Shown: positions 37,645-49,131, counted from the first letter of the stretch. The stretch: 64,000 nucleotides of DNA from Deinococcus taeanensis (GCF_020229735.1 NZ_CP083455.1:337001-401000), one strand, 5' to 3'. A program made the numbers and translations. Notes: generated from the sequence alone by a model not told the origin.

Positions 37645-39236
37645 CCTTCCTGCTCGCCGCGATCATCGTCGCCATCACCCTGGGCGTCACCTTCTGGGCC
37701 AGCAAACGCAACACCAGCGCCGGCGACTTCTACGTGGCCGGCGGCCGCATCAGCGCCACCCAGAACGGCATTGCCATCGCCGGGGACTACATGAGCGCCG
37801 CGTCCTTCCTGGGCATCACCGGCCTGATCGCCCTGAACGGCTACGACGGCTTCATGTACTCCGTCGGGTGGTTCATCGCCTACCTGACCGTGCTGTTCAT
37901 CGTGGCCGAACCCCTGCGCAACCTCGGCAAGTACACCCTGGCCGACATGCTCGTGTACCGCCTGAAGGACCCACGCGTGCGCACCTACGCCGCGCTGAGC
38001 ACCATCGTGATCAGCACCTTCTACATGATCGCGCAGGTCGTCGGGGCCGGCTCCCTCATCAGCCTGCTGTCCGGCGGGGCCATCCGCGCGGACCTCGCCA
38101 TTCCGCTCGTGGGCGTCCTGATGATCATCTACGTCGTGGTGGGCGGCATGCTCGCCACCACCTGGGTGCAGATCATCAAGGCCCTGCTGCTGATGTTCGC
38201 CACCATCGTCATGACCCTCCTGATTCTCAGCCGCTTCGGCTGGAGCTTCTCCAACCTGCTCGGACAGGCCGAGGCGAAAAACGGCGCGGAATTCCTGGGT
38301 GCCGGCCTGAAATACAAAAACCCCGTAGACCTGATCAGCCTGTGCCTCGCCCTGGTGCTCGGCACCGCCGGCCTGCCGCACATCCTGGTGCGTTTCTTCA
38401 CGGTGCCAACCGCGCAGGACGCCCGCAAGAGCGTCGTGTGGGCCATGGTCCTGATCGGCGCGTTCTACGTCATGACCGCCTTCATGGGCAACGCCGCCAA
38501 CGTCCTGCTCGGCAAGGACGCCATTGAAGCCGCCAACAAGGCCGGCAACATGGCCGCGCCTCTCCTCGCCCAGGCGCTGTTCGGCGGGGCCGGCACGGTC
38601 GGCGGGGAATTCGGCCTGGCCTTCGTGACCGCCGTGGCCTTCGCCACCATCCTGGCCGTCGTGGCGGGCCTGACCATCAGCGCCAGCACCTCGTTCACGC
38701 ACGACATCTACAACGGCGTCCTGAAAGGCGGACAGGCCAGCGAGAAGGACCAGTTCCGCGTGGCCCGCATGGCCACCGTCGCTGTGGGCATCGTCGCGAT
38801 CCTGCTGGGCCTCGCCGCCAAAACGCAGAACGTCGCGTTCCTGGTGGCCCTCGCCTTCGCCATCGCCGCCAGCGCCAACCTGCCCGTGATTCTCTTCACG
38901 CTGTTCTGGCGGCGCTTCAACGCCACAGGCGCCATCTGGGGCATCGTGGGCGGCATCCTGTTTACGCTGCTGCTGATCGCCCTGAGCCCCAACATCATGA
39001 AAATCGACCCGGCCGACCTGACCACCGGCCGCCACCTGATCCAGGCCAACCCGATCTTCCCGTTCGAGAACCCGGGCCTGTTCAGCATTCCTGCCGGCTT
39101 CCTGTTCGCCTACCTGGGGACCATGCTCGGTGCGCGCCGCCGCGACGCCGCCGAGGACGCCCGGCACTTCGAGGACATGCAGTTCCGGGCGTACACCGGC
39201 GCGGGCGCAGAGGGCACGGTCGCCGCGCACGACTGA
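37641..39236 (+). CDS. actP: Cation/acetate symporter
   Basis: 531 residues with 13 hydrophobic segments of the sodium/solute symporter family. Markers include [32 protein letters not shown] and [11 protein letters not shown]. ActP takes up acetate and other short monocarboxylates with a cation. GTG start overlaps the DUF485 stop (GTGA). The acetyl-CoA synthetase acsA lies about 3.3 kb downstream on the same strand and would activate the imported acetate. A strong hairpin follows. Confidence 0.92.
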   Translation: MTFLLAAIIVAITLGVTFWASKRNTSAGDFYVAGGRISATQNGIAIAGDYMSAASFLGITGLIALNGYDGFMYSVGWFIAYLTVLFIVAEPLRNLGKYTLADMLVYRLKDPRVRTYAALSTIVISTFYMIAQVVGAGSLISLLSGGAIRADLAIPLVGVLMIIYVVVGGMLATTWVQIIKALLLMFATIVMTLLILSRFGWSFSNLLGQAEAKNGAEFLGAGLKYKNPVDLISLCLALVLGTAGLPHILVRFFTVPTAQDARKSVVWAMVLIGAFYVMTAFMGNAANVLLGKDAIEAANKAGNMAAPLLAQALFGGAGTVGGEFGLAFVTAVAFATILAVVAGLTISASTSFTHDIYNGVLKGGQASEKDQFRVARMATVAVGIVAILLGLAAKTQNVAFLVALAFAIAASANLPVILFTLFWRRFNATGAIWGIVGGILFTLLLIALSPNIMKIDPADLTTGRHLIQANPIFPFENPGLFSIPAGFLFAYLGTMLGARRRDAAEDARHFEDMQFRAYTGAGAEGTVAAHD

Positions 39237-39253
39237 CCGCCGCCACGCTCACA

Positions 39254-39291
39254 GCTGAAAGGCCCCCGGCACCTGCCGGGGGCCTTTCAGC
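39254..39291. terminator. Perfect 17-bp hairpin between actP and the converging TPR gene
   Basis: Arms 39254-39270 and 39275-39291 pair fully with a 4-nt loop. Contains GGCCCCCGGCACCT as in the hairpin at 20824. Confidence 0.75.
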
Positions 39292-39307
39292 GTGCTGTGA
39301 ATCTGGG

Positions 39308-41065
39308 CTACTGCGCGGTACTGATCGTATTCGGTCCTTCCCGGCGCGCCCGGTAGTACTCGGCGTCCGCAGCCGCAATCAGCGGCTGCGTGCCCTGCAC
39401 GCTGCCGCGGCCCACCAGCCCCGCCCCAACGGTCACGGCCTCGCTCATGCCGCCCACACCCCACTCGTAGGTCCGGACCCGGTCAATCAGCCGGTGCAGC
39501 GCAATCTGTGCGCCCGCCGGAGGGGTTTCCGGGAAGACCACCAGGAACTTGAACCGGTCGAAGCGGGCGACGGTGTCCATGTCCCGCACGCTGCTTTCCA
39601 GCAGGCGGGCCACGGCACTTATCACGTTGCTGAGGAGCAGCGCCGTGGGGCCCTCGGTGTGCCCGGTGCTGACCTCCACACCCACGATCGCCACGGTCAG
39701 CGGGCTCCGCTGGCGCACCGACCGGCTGTAATGCAGGTCCAACACCGCTGTTCCGAAGGCCAGGGAGTGCGCGCCGCTGTCGGGGTCCGTCATGGCGACC
39801 TCCCGCGAGCGCTGCAGCATGATCTGCATCGCGTTCAGGCGCGTCGACGTGTCTTCCAGGGCCGCGGACATGGACTCGTAGACTTCCTGTCGTTCACGCC
39901 GCAGGGCAAGCGCCTCCCGCGCCGTCTGCACGCCCAGGTCCACCTGCTGCGCCTGCTGCTGAGCTGCACGCAGGGCCGCTGGAAGCGCCTCCCCCCACTC
40001 CCGCAGCAGCGCCATGGCCCCTGGCAGGTCCCCCTGCATCTCGGCCAGTTGCGCGCGCTCCCGCAGGGCCCGGCTCACCACGGCCGGCAGGCCGTGTTCC
40101 TGCCCGTACTGCGCGGCGCAGGCGTAACCGTCCCGGGCCTCGGCAAGCTGACCCTGCCGCAGGGCGTACGCGCCGAGAGCCAGCAGCGTCTCCCCGTGCT
40201 GCGCCGGGTGACTGTGCTCGGTCAGCGCGAGGCTGCGGCGCAGCAGGGTCCGGGCGGCGTCGGGAGCGCCGGTGGCCTCCCGCGCGGCGGCCAGAGCGGT
40301 GAGCAGCTGCGCCTGGAGGTCCGGGGTGCCGTGCGCCTCGGCCAGCTGCGCGGCGCTTTCCAGGAACCGGGCGGCGCGGGTGTGATCGCCCTGCGCAGCG
40401 TAGATACGTCCCAGGCCGCCCAGCGCACGGGCCTGCGCGGCCGTGCCCTCCCCGTGCGTCATGTGCCCCGCGGTGCGCAGCGGCGCCAGCGCCTCGTCGG
40501 GCCGCTGCGCCTCGAGATGCAGCTCTCCGAGCCCCAGCAGGGCCTCCAGCGCCGCCACGCGGGTCTCGGTGCTTTCTGCCAGCGCCAGCGCCCGCGTGAA
40601 GGCCTCCAGGGCGCGGGTGTTGTCCCCCAGGGTGCGCAGCAGCAGCCCCGCCGCGATCTGCAGGTCCCGTTCCCGCACCGGCAGCTGCGCTTCGGTGGCC
40701 AGCGAGGCGGCGCGCAGCAGCACCGGCAGGCGCTCGGCAGGCTCGGCAGTCAGCTGCGCCTCCCGTTCCAGGGCACTGAGTTCGTGCGGCAGGTCACGCA
40801 GGCGTTCGAAGCGCCCGGCAGCCGACTGCGCGTACCCCAGTCCCTCATCGCCCGGCAGCAGCTGTGCCAGGCGCAACTCCGCAAGGGCCACCCGGCCCGG
40901 GTCGTTCAGACTGCCGGCCAGCGTGCGGGCCTGAACGGCCAGGGCCACCTGTTCCTGCAGCGGGTGCGGCCCCTCGGACAGGGCGAGCAGGGCGTCCGTC
41001 CGTTCCGGACCGGGCTGCGGGGGCAGGAGCGACTCGAAGGGTTGCAGGTGCGCGGGCAGGTCCAT
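39308..41065 (-). CDS. TPR protein with degenerate GGDEF domain
   Basis: 585 residues from ATG 41065. Residues ~60-400 are TPR-like repeats (ALEAFTRALALAESTETRVA, ALGGLGRIYAAQGDHTRAAR), then a coiled coil and a domain aligned with GGDEF in which the signature is DRFKF (TVARFDRFKFLVVFPE), so cyclase activity is unlikely; it may bind a ligand or partner. The start is uncertain: TAGGGT lies 5 nt before an ATG at 41112 that is one base out of frame, and one added C in its ACCCCAC stretch would give MTPTYQVAHEAV in frame. The in-frame GTG at 41119 overlaps the -10. Confidence 0.75.
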   Translation of the reverse strand: MDLPAHLQPFESLLPPQPGPERTDALLALSEGPHPLQEQVALAVQARTLAGSLNDPGRVALAELRLAQLLPGDEGLGYAQSAAGRFERLRDLPHELSALEREAQLTAEPAERLPVLLRAASLATEAQLPVRERDLQIAAGLLLRTLGDNTRALEAFTRALALAESTETRVAALEALLGLGELHLEAQRPDEALAPLRTAGHMTHGEGTAAQARALGGLGRIYAAQGDHTRAARFLESAAQLAEAHGTPDLQAQLLTALAAAREATGAPDAARTLLRRSLALTEHSHPAQHGETLLALGAYALRQGQLAEARDGYACAAQYGQEHGLPAVVSRALRERAQLAEMQGDLPGAMALLREWGEALPAALRAAQQQAQQVDLGVQTAREALALRRERQEVYESMSAALEDTSTRLNAMQIMLQRSREVAMTDPDSGAHSLAFGTAVLDLHYSRSVRQRSPLTVAIVGVEVSTGHTEGPTALLLSNVISAVARLLESSVRDMDTVARFDRFKFLVVFPETPPAGAQIALHRLIDRVRTYEWGVGGMSEAVTVGAGLVGRGSVQGTQPLIAAADAEYYRARREGPNTISTAQ

Positions 41066-41161
41066 CAGAGAACCGCGCACCGCCTCGTGGGCGACCTGGT
41101 AGGTGGGGTCATACCTCACCCTAGCCTGCGCGGGGGCGCAGCGCCAAGCGGGGGGCGTTCC

Positions 41162-41701
41162 TCAGGGCGCGGTGGGCAGGCGCTTGTAGTACAGCCGGGT
41201 GCCGGTCAGCCCTCCGTGGGGTTTCAGAGCGTAGTCGGGAATCTCCCCGGCGAAGGTGTACCCGGCGCGTTCGTACAGGCCCGCCGCGCCGCCGTCGCTG
41301 GCGGTGTCCAGCACCAGCAGCGTGCGGCCATGCGCCTGCGCGAGCCGCTCCGCTTCGCGCAGCAGGGTCAGGGCGAGGCCCCGGCCACGCGCGCCGGGCG
41401 CGGTCATCATCTTCGCGAGCTCCGCGCGGTGCGGCTGGTTCGGTGGACAGTCGAGAAGCAGCGTGACGGTGCTGAGCAGTGCCCCGTCGGCCCAGGCGCC
41501 CAGCACCATGCGTTCGCCGCGCGCAGCGGCGGTCAGGGCTGCCTCCCAGAAGGCGCGGGCTTCGGCGGGCGCCAGCGGATGCATGAAACTCACGGACCCG
41601 CCGTGCGCGACCGTTTCGACCAGAAGGTCACTCAGGGCGTCCAGGGTGGCTGGCTCGGCGGTCAGGGTCTCAATGCGGATCGACTCGGGGCGTGGGGTCA
41701 T
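41162..41701 (-). CDS. GNAT-family N-acetyltransferase
   Basis: 179 residues. The fold is seen in VLGAWADGALLSTVTLLLD (strands) and the acetyl-CoA loop APGARGRGLALTLLREAE near residue 105, then LLVLDTASDGGAAGLYERAG and Y-F. The acceptor is unknown; relatives include tabtoxin-resistance-like and small-molecule acetylases. Its ATG overlaps the stop of the XRE-cupin regulator (ATGA), so the two form an operon and the regulator probably controls it. Confidence 0.85.
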   Translation of the reverse strand: MTPRPESIRIETLTAEPATLDALSDLLVETVAHGGSVSFMHPLAPAEARAFWEAALTAAARGERMVLGAWADGALLSTVTLLLDCPPNQPHRAELAKMMTAPGARGRGLALTLLREAERLAQAHGRTLLVLDTASDGGAAGLYERAGYTFAGEIPDYALKPHGGLTGTRLYYKRLPTAP

Positions 41702-42297
41702 GCGGTCCTCCGGGCGAGCAGCACGGCGTACGTGCAGGGCTCAGGGCTGGCGTTGCGGAAGGTGACGTCGCACGGCGTGCCGAAGCCCAGGCAGTCCCCG
41801 GCGCTCAGCTCGACGGTGCGGTCCGGAGCGCGGTGTTCCGTGAGGCTCAGCGTGCCGGACACAACCCACACCACCTGCTGAATGTGGGCGTACGATTCGG
41901 CCGGCAGGGTTACCTGCTGCTGTGGGGGCAGCGTGACCTGCGCGGCCTCCAGCGGGTGACCGGGCGCCGCGAACAGCTGCCGGCGGGTGTATCCGGTCTG
42001 CGGGTCGCGCCACTCATGCTGCGCGCCGGACCGGCAGAGCCTCTCGTGCTCGGTGTGGCCTTCCGCGCGCAGCAGCAGCCCCGCCAGGGTCAGGTCAAGC
42101 GCTCCTGCGAGGCGCACGAGCGTGACGGCCGTGGGACTCATCTCGCTGCGTTCAATGCGGCTCACGGCAGCCCGGGACACGCCGGAGCGGGCCGCCAGCG
42201 TCGTCTGGGACCAGCCTCGTGCCTCGCGCTCCCGCGTGATCTGCTGCGCGAGGCGCTGCCCGGCTTCATTCACGGTTTCTGGGCTGGGACCCGTCAT
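41698..42297 (-). CDS. XRE-family regulator with C-terminal cupin
   Basis: 199 residues. An XRE helix-turn-helix (REARGWSQTTLAARSGVSRA, then AVSRIERSEMSPTAVTLVRL) is followed by a cupin barrel (~90-195: VVWVVSGTLSLTEHRA, ELSAGDCLGFGTP). These one-component regulators sense small molecules through the cupin and often control a neighbouring acetyltransferase or transporter. Divergent from acsA; a long imperfect palindrome sits immediately upstream. Confidence 0.88.
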   Translation of the reverse strand: MTGPSPETVNEAGQRLAQQITREREARGWSQTTLAARSGVSRAAVSRIERSEMSPTAVTLVRLAGALDLTLAGLLLRAEGHTEHERLCRSGAQHEWRDPQTGYTRRQLFAAPGHPLEAAQVTLPPQQQVTLPAESYAHIQQVVWVVSGTLSLTEHRAPDRTVELSAGDCLGFGTPCDVTFRNASPEPCTYAVLLARRTA

Positions 42298-42308
42298 AGG
42301 AGTAGTGT

Positions 42309-42338
42309 GCGAATAGTGGTCATAGGTCTACTATCCGC
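42309..42338. promoter_or_regulatory. Imperfect palindrome between XRE-cupin gene and acsA
   Basis: Arms GCGAATAGTGG and CTACTATCCGC pair at 9 of 11 positions around an 8-nt centre. It is 12 bp upstream of the regulator start and is the likely autoregulatory operator. Confidence 0.5.
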
Positions 42339-42499
42339 AACACGGCGCAGCCTGTCAAGAGAAGCGGCCTGTCTGCACCACGATCAGTACTGCCCGGGTA
42401 ACCCCAACCGCAACCGCATCTTCCGCCGCTACAGTGAAGACACACACAACCCTTGATTCCGGCCGTGCCGACCCCCTGCCCCCGTCTCCGGAGGACCCC

Positions 42500-44452
42500 A
42501 TGACGCACCCCCAGCCCAATGACCACATCGACGCGATGCTGCACGAACACCGCGTCATTGCGCCCAGCGACGCCTTCCGCGCCCACGCCCGCATCAGCCG
42601 CGAGGACTACGAACGCCTCTACCGCCAGAGCCTTGACGATCCCGACACCTTCTGGAGCGACGTCGCAGGCCAACTTCACTGGTTCACCCCCTGGACGCAG
42701 ATCCTCGACTGGCAACCCCCCCATGCCCGCTGGTTCGTGGACGGCCAGACGAACATCGCCTACAACGCCCTGGACCGCAACGTGCAGCGCGGCCTGGGCG
42801 ACAAACGCGCCCTCATCTGGGAAGGCGAGGACGGCGAGGTCCGCACCTACACCTACGCGCAACTGCTGAGCGAAGTGAACCGCGCCGCCGGCGCCCTGGA
42901 ACACCTGGGCGTCGAAAAGGGTGACCGCGTCACCCTGTACATGCCGCTGACCCCCGAAGCGGCCATCGCCATGCTGGCCTGCGCCCGCATCGGCGCCGTC
43001 CACTCGGTCGTGTTCGGTGGCTTCTCCGTCAGCGCCCTCACCGACCGCATCAACGACGCCCAGAGCAAGGTCCTGATCACCGCCGACGCCGGACAACGCC
43101 GCGGCGGCCTCGTGAACCTGAAAGCCAACGCCGATGAAGCCGCCCGGAACACCCCCGCCCTCGAACGGATCATCGTGGTCCGCCGCGCCGGCACCGACAC
43201 GCCCATGCAACCCGGCCGGGACATCTGGTGGCATGACGCACTCGCCGCCGCCAGCGACCAGCACGACGCAGCCCACCTGGACAGCGAACACCCCCTGTTC
43301 ATCCTGTACACCTCCGGCAGCACCGGCAAACCCAAGGGCGTGCAGCACACCACAGGCGGGTACATGGTCAGCGCGTACCTCACCACCCAGACCGTCTTCG
43401 ACCTGCAGGACGACGACATCTACTGGTGCACCGCCGATGTCGGCTGGGTCACCGGGCATTCCTACAGCGTCTACGGCCCCCTGCTGAACGGCGCCAGCGT
43501 CGTCCTGTACGAGGGTGCCCCCAACCACCCCGACTGGGGCCGCTTCTGGGAGATCATCCAGAAACACCGCGTCACGGTCCTGTACACCGCCCCCACCGCC
43601 ATCCGCTCATTCATGCGTCAGGGCGACGAGATTCCAGGCCGTTACGACCTGAGCAGCCTGCGCCTCCTCGGCTCCGTGGGCGAGCCCATCAACCCTGAAG
43701 CGTGGATGTGGTACTGGCGCGTGATCGGCGGGGAACGCTGCCCCATCGTGGACACCTGGTGGCAGACCGAAACCGGCACCATCATGCTCACCACCCTGCC
43801 CGGCGCGTTCCCCAGCAAACCCGGCAGCGCCGGCCTGCCCATGTTCGGCGTGGAGCCCGCCATCATGACCCACACCGGCGAGGAACTCGGCCCGGACGAC
43901 GGCGGCCTCCTCGTCATCAAACGCCCCTGGCCCAGCATGCTGCGCACCGTGTACGGCGACGACGAACGCTACCGCAAAACCTACTGGGGTGAAATAGACG
44001 GCGTGTACTTCGCCGGCGACGGCGCCCGCCGCGACGCCGACGGGTACATCACCGTGGTCGGCCGCGTCGACGACGTTCTGAACGTCAGCGGCCACCGCCT
44101 GGGCACAATGGAGATCGAAAGCGCCCTCGTCTCGCACCCCAGCGTCGCCGAGGCCGCCGTGGTCGGCAGACCCGACGAAGTGAAAGGCGAATGCGTCGTA
44201 GCGTTCGTCCTCCCCCAGAGCGGCCACGAGGTGGACCCCGCCGCCCTGCGCGCCCATGTCAGCCGCGAAATCGGCGCGCTCGCCCGCCCGGACGCGATCT
44301 ATATCGCTGACGCCCTGCCCAAAACCCGCAGCGGCAAGATCATGCGCCGGTTCCTGCGCCAGATCGCCGCCGGCAAGGACATCCAGGGGGACACCAGCAC
44401 CCTCGAGGACCCCAGCGTCCTCGAACGCCTCGCCGCCACCCTGCCCCTGTAA
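42500..44452 (+). CDS. acsA: Acetyl-CoA synthetase (AMP-forming)
   Basis: 650 residues. Activates acetate with ATP and CoA to acetyl-CoA. ATP-binding motif [15 protein letters not shown] near residue 270, DTWWQTETG near residue 420, [14 protein letters not shown], and the acetylation-regulated Lys613 in SGKIMRR. ATG 42500 is chosen because GGAGG lies 7 nt upstream; the in-frame ATG at 42434 overlaps TACAGT (42430-42435), a likely -10. Works with actP nearby. A decayed relative of this enzyme lies at 60.5-61.3 kb. Confidence 0.94.
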   Translation: MTHPQPNDHIDAMLHEHRVIAPSDAFRAHARISREDYERLYRQSLDDPDTFWSDVAGQLHWFTPWTQILDWQPPHARWFVDGQTNIAYNALDRNVQRGLGDKRALIWEGEDGEVRTYTYAQLLSEVNRAAGALEHLGVEKGDRVTLYMPLTPEAAIAMLACARIGAVHSVVFGGFSVSALTDRINDAQSKVLITADAGQRRGGLVNLKANADEAARNTPALERIIVVRRAGTDTPMQPGRDIWWHDALAAASDQHDAAHLDSEHPLFILYTSGSTGKPKGVQHTTGGYMVSAYLTTQTVFDLQDDDIYWCTADVGWVTGHSYSVYGPLLNGASVVLYEGAPNHPDWGRFWEIIQKHRVTVLYTAPTAIRSFMRQGDEIPGRYDLSSLRLLGSVGEPINPEAWMWYWRVIGGERCPIVDTWWQTETGTIMLTTLPGAFPSKPGSAGLPMFGVEPAIMTHTGEELGPDDGGLLVIKRPWPSMLRTVYGDDERYRKTYWGEIDGVYFAGDGARRDADGYITVVGRVDDVLNVSGHRLGTMEIESALVSHPSVAEAAVVGRPDEVKGECVVAFVLPQSGHEVDPAALRAHVSREIGALARPDAIYIADALPKTRSGKIMRRFLRQIAAGKDIQGDTSTLEDPSVLERLAATLPL

Positions 44453-44465
44453 CCACCCCCACCAG

Positions 44466-44492
44466 CGCCCCTGCCCCCACCCGGCAGGGGCG
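44466..44492 (+). terminator. Hairpin after acsA
   Basis: CGCCCCTGCC (44466-44475), 7-nt loop, GGCAGGGGCG (44483-44492). Confidence 0.6.
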
Positions 44493-45440
44493 TTAGCATT
44501 TCCGCACGGGCAGGTGGAAACCCGCCTTCACACCCGCTTCCTCCCTACCGGGCCCACGGGACCTCAGGAATCCCACGGTTCCCAGACACTCCCGTCGGCA
44601 CCGTCGTCGGCCGCCGCCCTGCGCTTCCTCCGCCTGGCCTGGGTTGGCGGCGCCGCACTGGCCGGTACCCTGGCCCGCCCAGACCCAGCGGTACTGAGCC
44701 CATGAAAAGCTCAAGCGGCGCGACGTGCACCCTGACACGACCTCCGGCAAGGTTCCCCAGAGCGTACCGCTGACCCTGCGCCTCGGCGTGTTCCGCATCG
44801 GCCTGAAAGTCTGCGAACCGCGCGCCAGCGACAGGGGAGACCAACAGTCAGAAATTTCTGCGTGGGTCTCAGGTCACCAACGCCAGGGACCGGTAATGGA
44901 TGCGCACCCTGGACAGCGCTGGAAAGGTCGGCGGCGATTTCGTTTCCCATCTTCCCTGAGCCCCTGCTCGCCCGCGTACATGCCCAGACGCCCTACCGGC
45001 AGAAAGAGGCCCGCGACACGGCCAATGCCACCGACAGCCTCTTCAGGAACGGCGGCAACCAGAGGCTGCTGAACCACCAGCGGCGACGTCAAAACCAGCA
45101 TCGTGGCGTCCTTTAACGATGGCTTGAACGTCGGCTGATTCAGTCAGAAGCCTGCCGAGCGCTCCGGGACTTGGGAAACGACCTGACGCCCGGCCATGAG
45201 TTCCCCGGCAGGAAACACAACCGGAAGGCACCCGGAAAGTCCCGAGCGCTCCGCCGCCCTGATGGCCGGCCACTGGACCGGCCAGACCGCCCGGTTGGCT
45301 CCCCAGCCCACGCACCCGGTCCGGAGGCCGGTTCGGCTGAGCCGCCGCAGGGGAGAGGAACGCGAGGTTCAGGCGGCCTCCGAATCAGCCATGCAGTGCG
45401 GCGCACTTCCCCCGGGGAGTGCGCCGCCGCTGTCGTGCAG
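44493..45440. other. Nearly 1 kb without a recognisable gene
   Basis: Open frames here are short and not protein-like on either strand; a frame ending near 45116 (QTPYRQKEARDTANATDSLF) is the least unlike a protein but has no start context. It may be decayed coding sequence. No RNA gene or repeat is seen. Confidence 0.4.
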
Positions 45441-45442
45441 GT

Positions 45443-46780
<1,338 letters not shown>

Positions 46781-46881
46781 GACTTGCCTCCGGCAGGGGG
46801 AGGCCATGGGCGCTGAGCTCCGGGCGGCGCTTGCTGTGGCGGGCGTGTGGCGCACCGTCCGGGCCCCGCGGCCCACAGCCT

Positions 46882-47427
46882 TTACTCGATGATGAACAGC
46901 GTCTGCCCGTACTCGACAGGCTCGGCGTTTTTCACGAGGATCTCGCGGATGACGCCGCCCTGCTCGGCTTCAATTTCGTTCATGAGCTTCATCGCCTCGA
47001 TGATGCACAGGACCTGGCCGGCGCTGACCGTGTCGCCCACCTTCACGTACGCCGGGGCGTCCGGGCTGCTCGCGGAGTAGAAGGTGCCCACGATGGGGGC
47101 CTTTACGGGCGTGCCTTTGCTGGGTGCCGTCTCAGGAGGTGCGGCAGGGGCGGCCGGCGCGGCGGGGGCACTGTCACTCGGCGTGTTCGCCGTGGCAGGC
47201 TCGGTGGCGGCCGGGCTGAACTGCGGGGCTGGCGGGGCGTACAGGGCCGGGGCGGCCTGCTGCAGCTGCGGCGCGGGCACCCCGCCCGACAGGGTGCCGG
47301 GAGCCGGCGCAAAGGCCTGTGGGCCGCGTTTCAGGTTAAGGTCGAAGCTGCCGGTGCGCAGGCTGAATTCGCGCACGTCAGCGTAGGTCAGAGCATCAAG
47401 AATCTGTTTGAGGTCGTTCGGGTTCAT
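46882..47427 (-). CDS. accB: Acetyl-CoA carboxylase, biotin carboxyl carrier protein
   Basis: 181 residues. A short N-terminal helical part ([20 protein letters not shown]), a long Pro/Ala-rich linker (~40-105) and the biotinyl domain with the biotinylated Lys147 in [10 protein letters not shown]. Partner of AccC downstream. AAGGAG lies upstream of the ATG. A terminator for efp separates it from that gene, so it likely has its own promoter in the ~140 bp before the start. Confidence 0.95.
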   Translation of the reverse strand: MNPNDLKQILDALTYADVREFSLRTGSFDLNLKRGPQAFAPAPGTLSGGVPAPQLQQAAPALYAPPAPQFSPAATEPATANTPSDSAPAAPAAPAAPPETAPSKGTPVKAPIVGTFYSASSPDAPAYVKVGDTVSAGQVLCIIEAMKLMNEIEAEQGGVIREILVKNAEPVEYGQTLFIIE

Positions 47428-47565
47428 GGCCTCTCCTTAGCGGGACCCGTGCCGGTGGCACTGGGATCGGTTGATCTGCCCCTCATCATGACGGCTGGGG
47501 GCGGGAACGGGGTGTTACCCGCAGCCTAACGCTCGTTTGGCTGCACTGAGTCTAAAGGCAAAAGC

Positions 47566-47602
47566 GCAGGCCGCCCACCGGTCGATCCGGGGGCGGCCTG
47601 CA
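47566..47602 (-). terminator. Intrinsic terminator of efp
   Basis: GCAGGCCGCCC and its complement pair with an inner CCGG stem and 5-nt loop; read on the minus strand the hairpin is followed by CGCTTTTGCCTTT, a T-rich tail. Confidence 0.75.
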
Positions 47603-47614
47603 CGTCTCAAGGCA

Positions 47615-48172
47615 TCAGGCGCGGCTGAGGTACTGCCCGGTGCGGGTATCCACCTTGACGCTCGTGTCCTGCTCGACGAACAGAGGCACCTGCACCACGG
47701 CGCCGGTCTCCAGCGTCGCGGGCTTCGTGCCGCCCGACACCGTGTCGCCGCGCACGCCGGGGTCGGTCTGCACGATCTTCAGAATCACCTGGTTCGGCAG
47801 GGTGATGTTCAGCGCCTTCTCGCCGTACATCGACACTTCCACCTCGGTGTTCTCCTTCATGAACTTCGCGGCGTCACTGACAAGCCCGCGGCCCAGCGTG
47901 ATCTGGTCGAAGGTCTCCAGGTCCATGAACACGAAGTCATCCCCGTCCGGGTACAGGTACTGCATCTTCTTGCCTTCCACGTAGATGTCCTGCAGCTTTT
48001 CACCGCTGTTGAAGGTGCGGTCCACGATGCTGCCGCTTTCCATGTTGCGGAACTTCGTCACGACCTTCGCGCCGCCGCGACCCATCTTCAGGTGCGAGTA
48101 CTCCAGGCACTCCCACAGGCCCCCGTCCATTTCCACTTTCGTGCCGTTACGCAGTTCAGTCACACTGATCAT
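47615..48172 (-). CDS. efp: Translation elongation factor P
   Basis: 185 residues in three beta-barrel domains. EF-P relieves ribosome stalling at polyproline. The tip of domain I reads KMGRGGAK with Arg at position 32 rather than Lys; Arg32-type EF-Ps in some bacteria are rhamnosylated by EarP, in others not modified. ATG 48172 follows AAGGAG. TAGACT about 90 bp upstream is a possible -10. Lies upstream of accB-accC, a common arrangement, though a terminator intervenes. Confidence 0.94.
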   Translation of the reverse strand: MISVTELRNGTKVEMDGGLWECLEYSHLKMGRGGAKVVTKFRNMESGSIVDRTFNSGEKLQDIYVEGKKMQYLYPDGDDFVFMDLETFDQITLGRGLVSDAAKFMKENTEVEVSMYGEKALNITLPNQVILKIVQTDPGVRGDTVSGGTKPATLETGAVVQVPLFVEQDTSVKVDTRTGQYLSRA

Positions 48173-48395
48173 GTCTTTCTCCTTATGTCCTGTCCGGCGC
48201 CTCCTCCAGATCCTGCACAGCAGGCAGGAGCGGCCGCACGGCAACGCCAGAGAGTCTAGCAGAGCGCCACGTGACCCTTCCACCCGCCTATGCGCGTTTG
48301 CTATGCTGTCACGGTTGCACGTCCGCCCCCCACTTCCTCCCGGACAGTGCGGCGAGAGCGCGGCGGCGAAGAACGCCCCTCAAGGAGAACCGCAC

Positions 48396-49088
48396 ATGGA
48401 ACTGAACGCCACACCCCGCAAGAGCCAGGAGAAGCTGGCTGAAGGCCTGATCCCCGCCGTCGCGTACAACAAGGAGAAAAACGTCTCCTTCACCATCGAC
48501 CGCAAGGTCTTTGACCGCGCCTTCCGTCAGCAGAGCACCACCGGCCTGTTCGACATCACCATCGAAGGCGGCGAAACCTTCCCCGCGCTCGTCAAGACCG
48601 TGCAGATGGACAAGCGCCGCCGCACCCCCATCCACGTGGACTTCTACATGGTCACCTACGGTGAACCCGTCGAAGTCAGCGTGCCTGTGCACACCAAAGG
48701 CAAGAGCCAGGGTGAAGTCATGGGCGGCCTCGTGGACATCGTTGCCCACACCCTCACCGTCATCGCCCCCGGCCCCCGCCGCATCCCCCAGGAACTCGTC
48801 GTGGACGTCACCAAGCTCAACATCGGTGACCACATCAGCGCCGGCCAGGTCAAACTGCCCGAAGGCGTGAAACTCGCCGGTGACGCCGACCAGGTCGTCA
48901 TCAGCGTCCTGCCGCCCCGCCTCAGCGACGGCGAAGCCGCCGCCGAGCAGCAGGCCGCCCAGGTCGCCGGCCTCGTCGCCGCAGGCGAACTCAGCGAGGA
49001 AGCCGCCGCCGCCGTGCTCGAAGGCGAAACCACCCTCGAAGAAGCCAAGAGCGAAGGCGAAGCCACCGACACCCAGGCCGCAGAGTAA
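48396..49088 (+). CDS. rplY: 50S ribosomal protein L25/CTC form
   Basis: 230 residues, the long form. The N-terminal L25 domain (~1-90, MELNATPRKSQEKLAEGLIP, TPIHVDFYMV) binds 5S rRNA; a TL5-like second domain (~95-180) follows, then an acidic Ala/Glu-rich helical extension (~185-230). The D. radiodurans CTC protein has a third domain reaching towards the A site; here the tail is shorter. ATG 48396 follows AAGGAG by 7 nt; TATGCT at 48302-48307 is the likely -10. Confidence 0.93.
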   Translation: MELNATPRKSQEKLAEGLIPAVAYNKEKNVSFTIDRKVFDRAFRQQSTTGLFDITIEGGETFPALVKTVQMDKRRRTPIHVDFYMVTYGEPVEVSVPVHTKGKSQGEVMGGLVDIVAHTLTVIAPGPRRIPQELVVDVTKLNIGDHISAGQVKLPEGVKLAGDADQVVISVLPPRLSDGEAAAEQQAAQVAGLVAAGELSEEAAAAVLEGETTLEEAKSEGEATDTQAAE

Positions 49089-49104
49089 ACTCACCTGCTC
49101 CGCC

Positions 49105-49131
49105 GCGGCCCCTCCCCAGTGGAGGGGCCGC
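49105..49131 (+). terminator. Hairpin after the L25 gene
   Basis: GCGGCCCCTCC (49105-49115), 5-nt loop, GGAGGGGCCGC (49121-49131). Confidence 0.65.

Noticed and set aside
37584..39230. Minus-strand open frame of 548 codons across actP
   Set aside because: Antisense to the acetate symporter; His/Asp/Gly-rich low-complexity translation.
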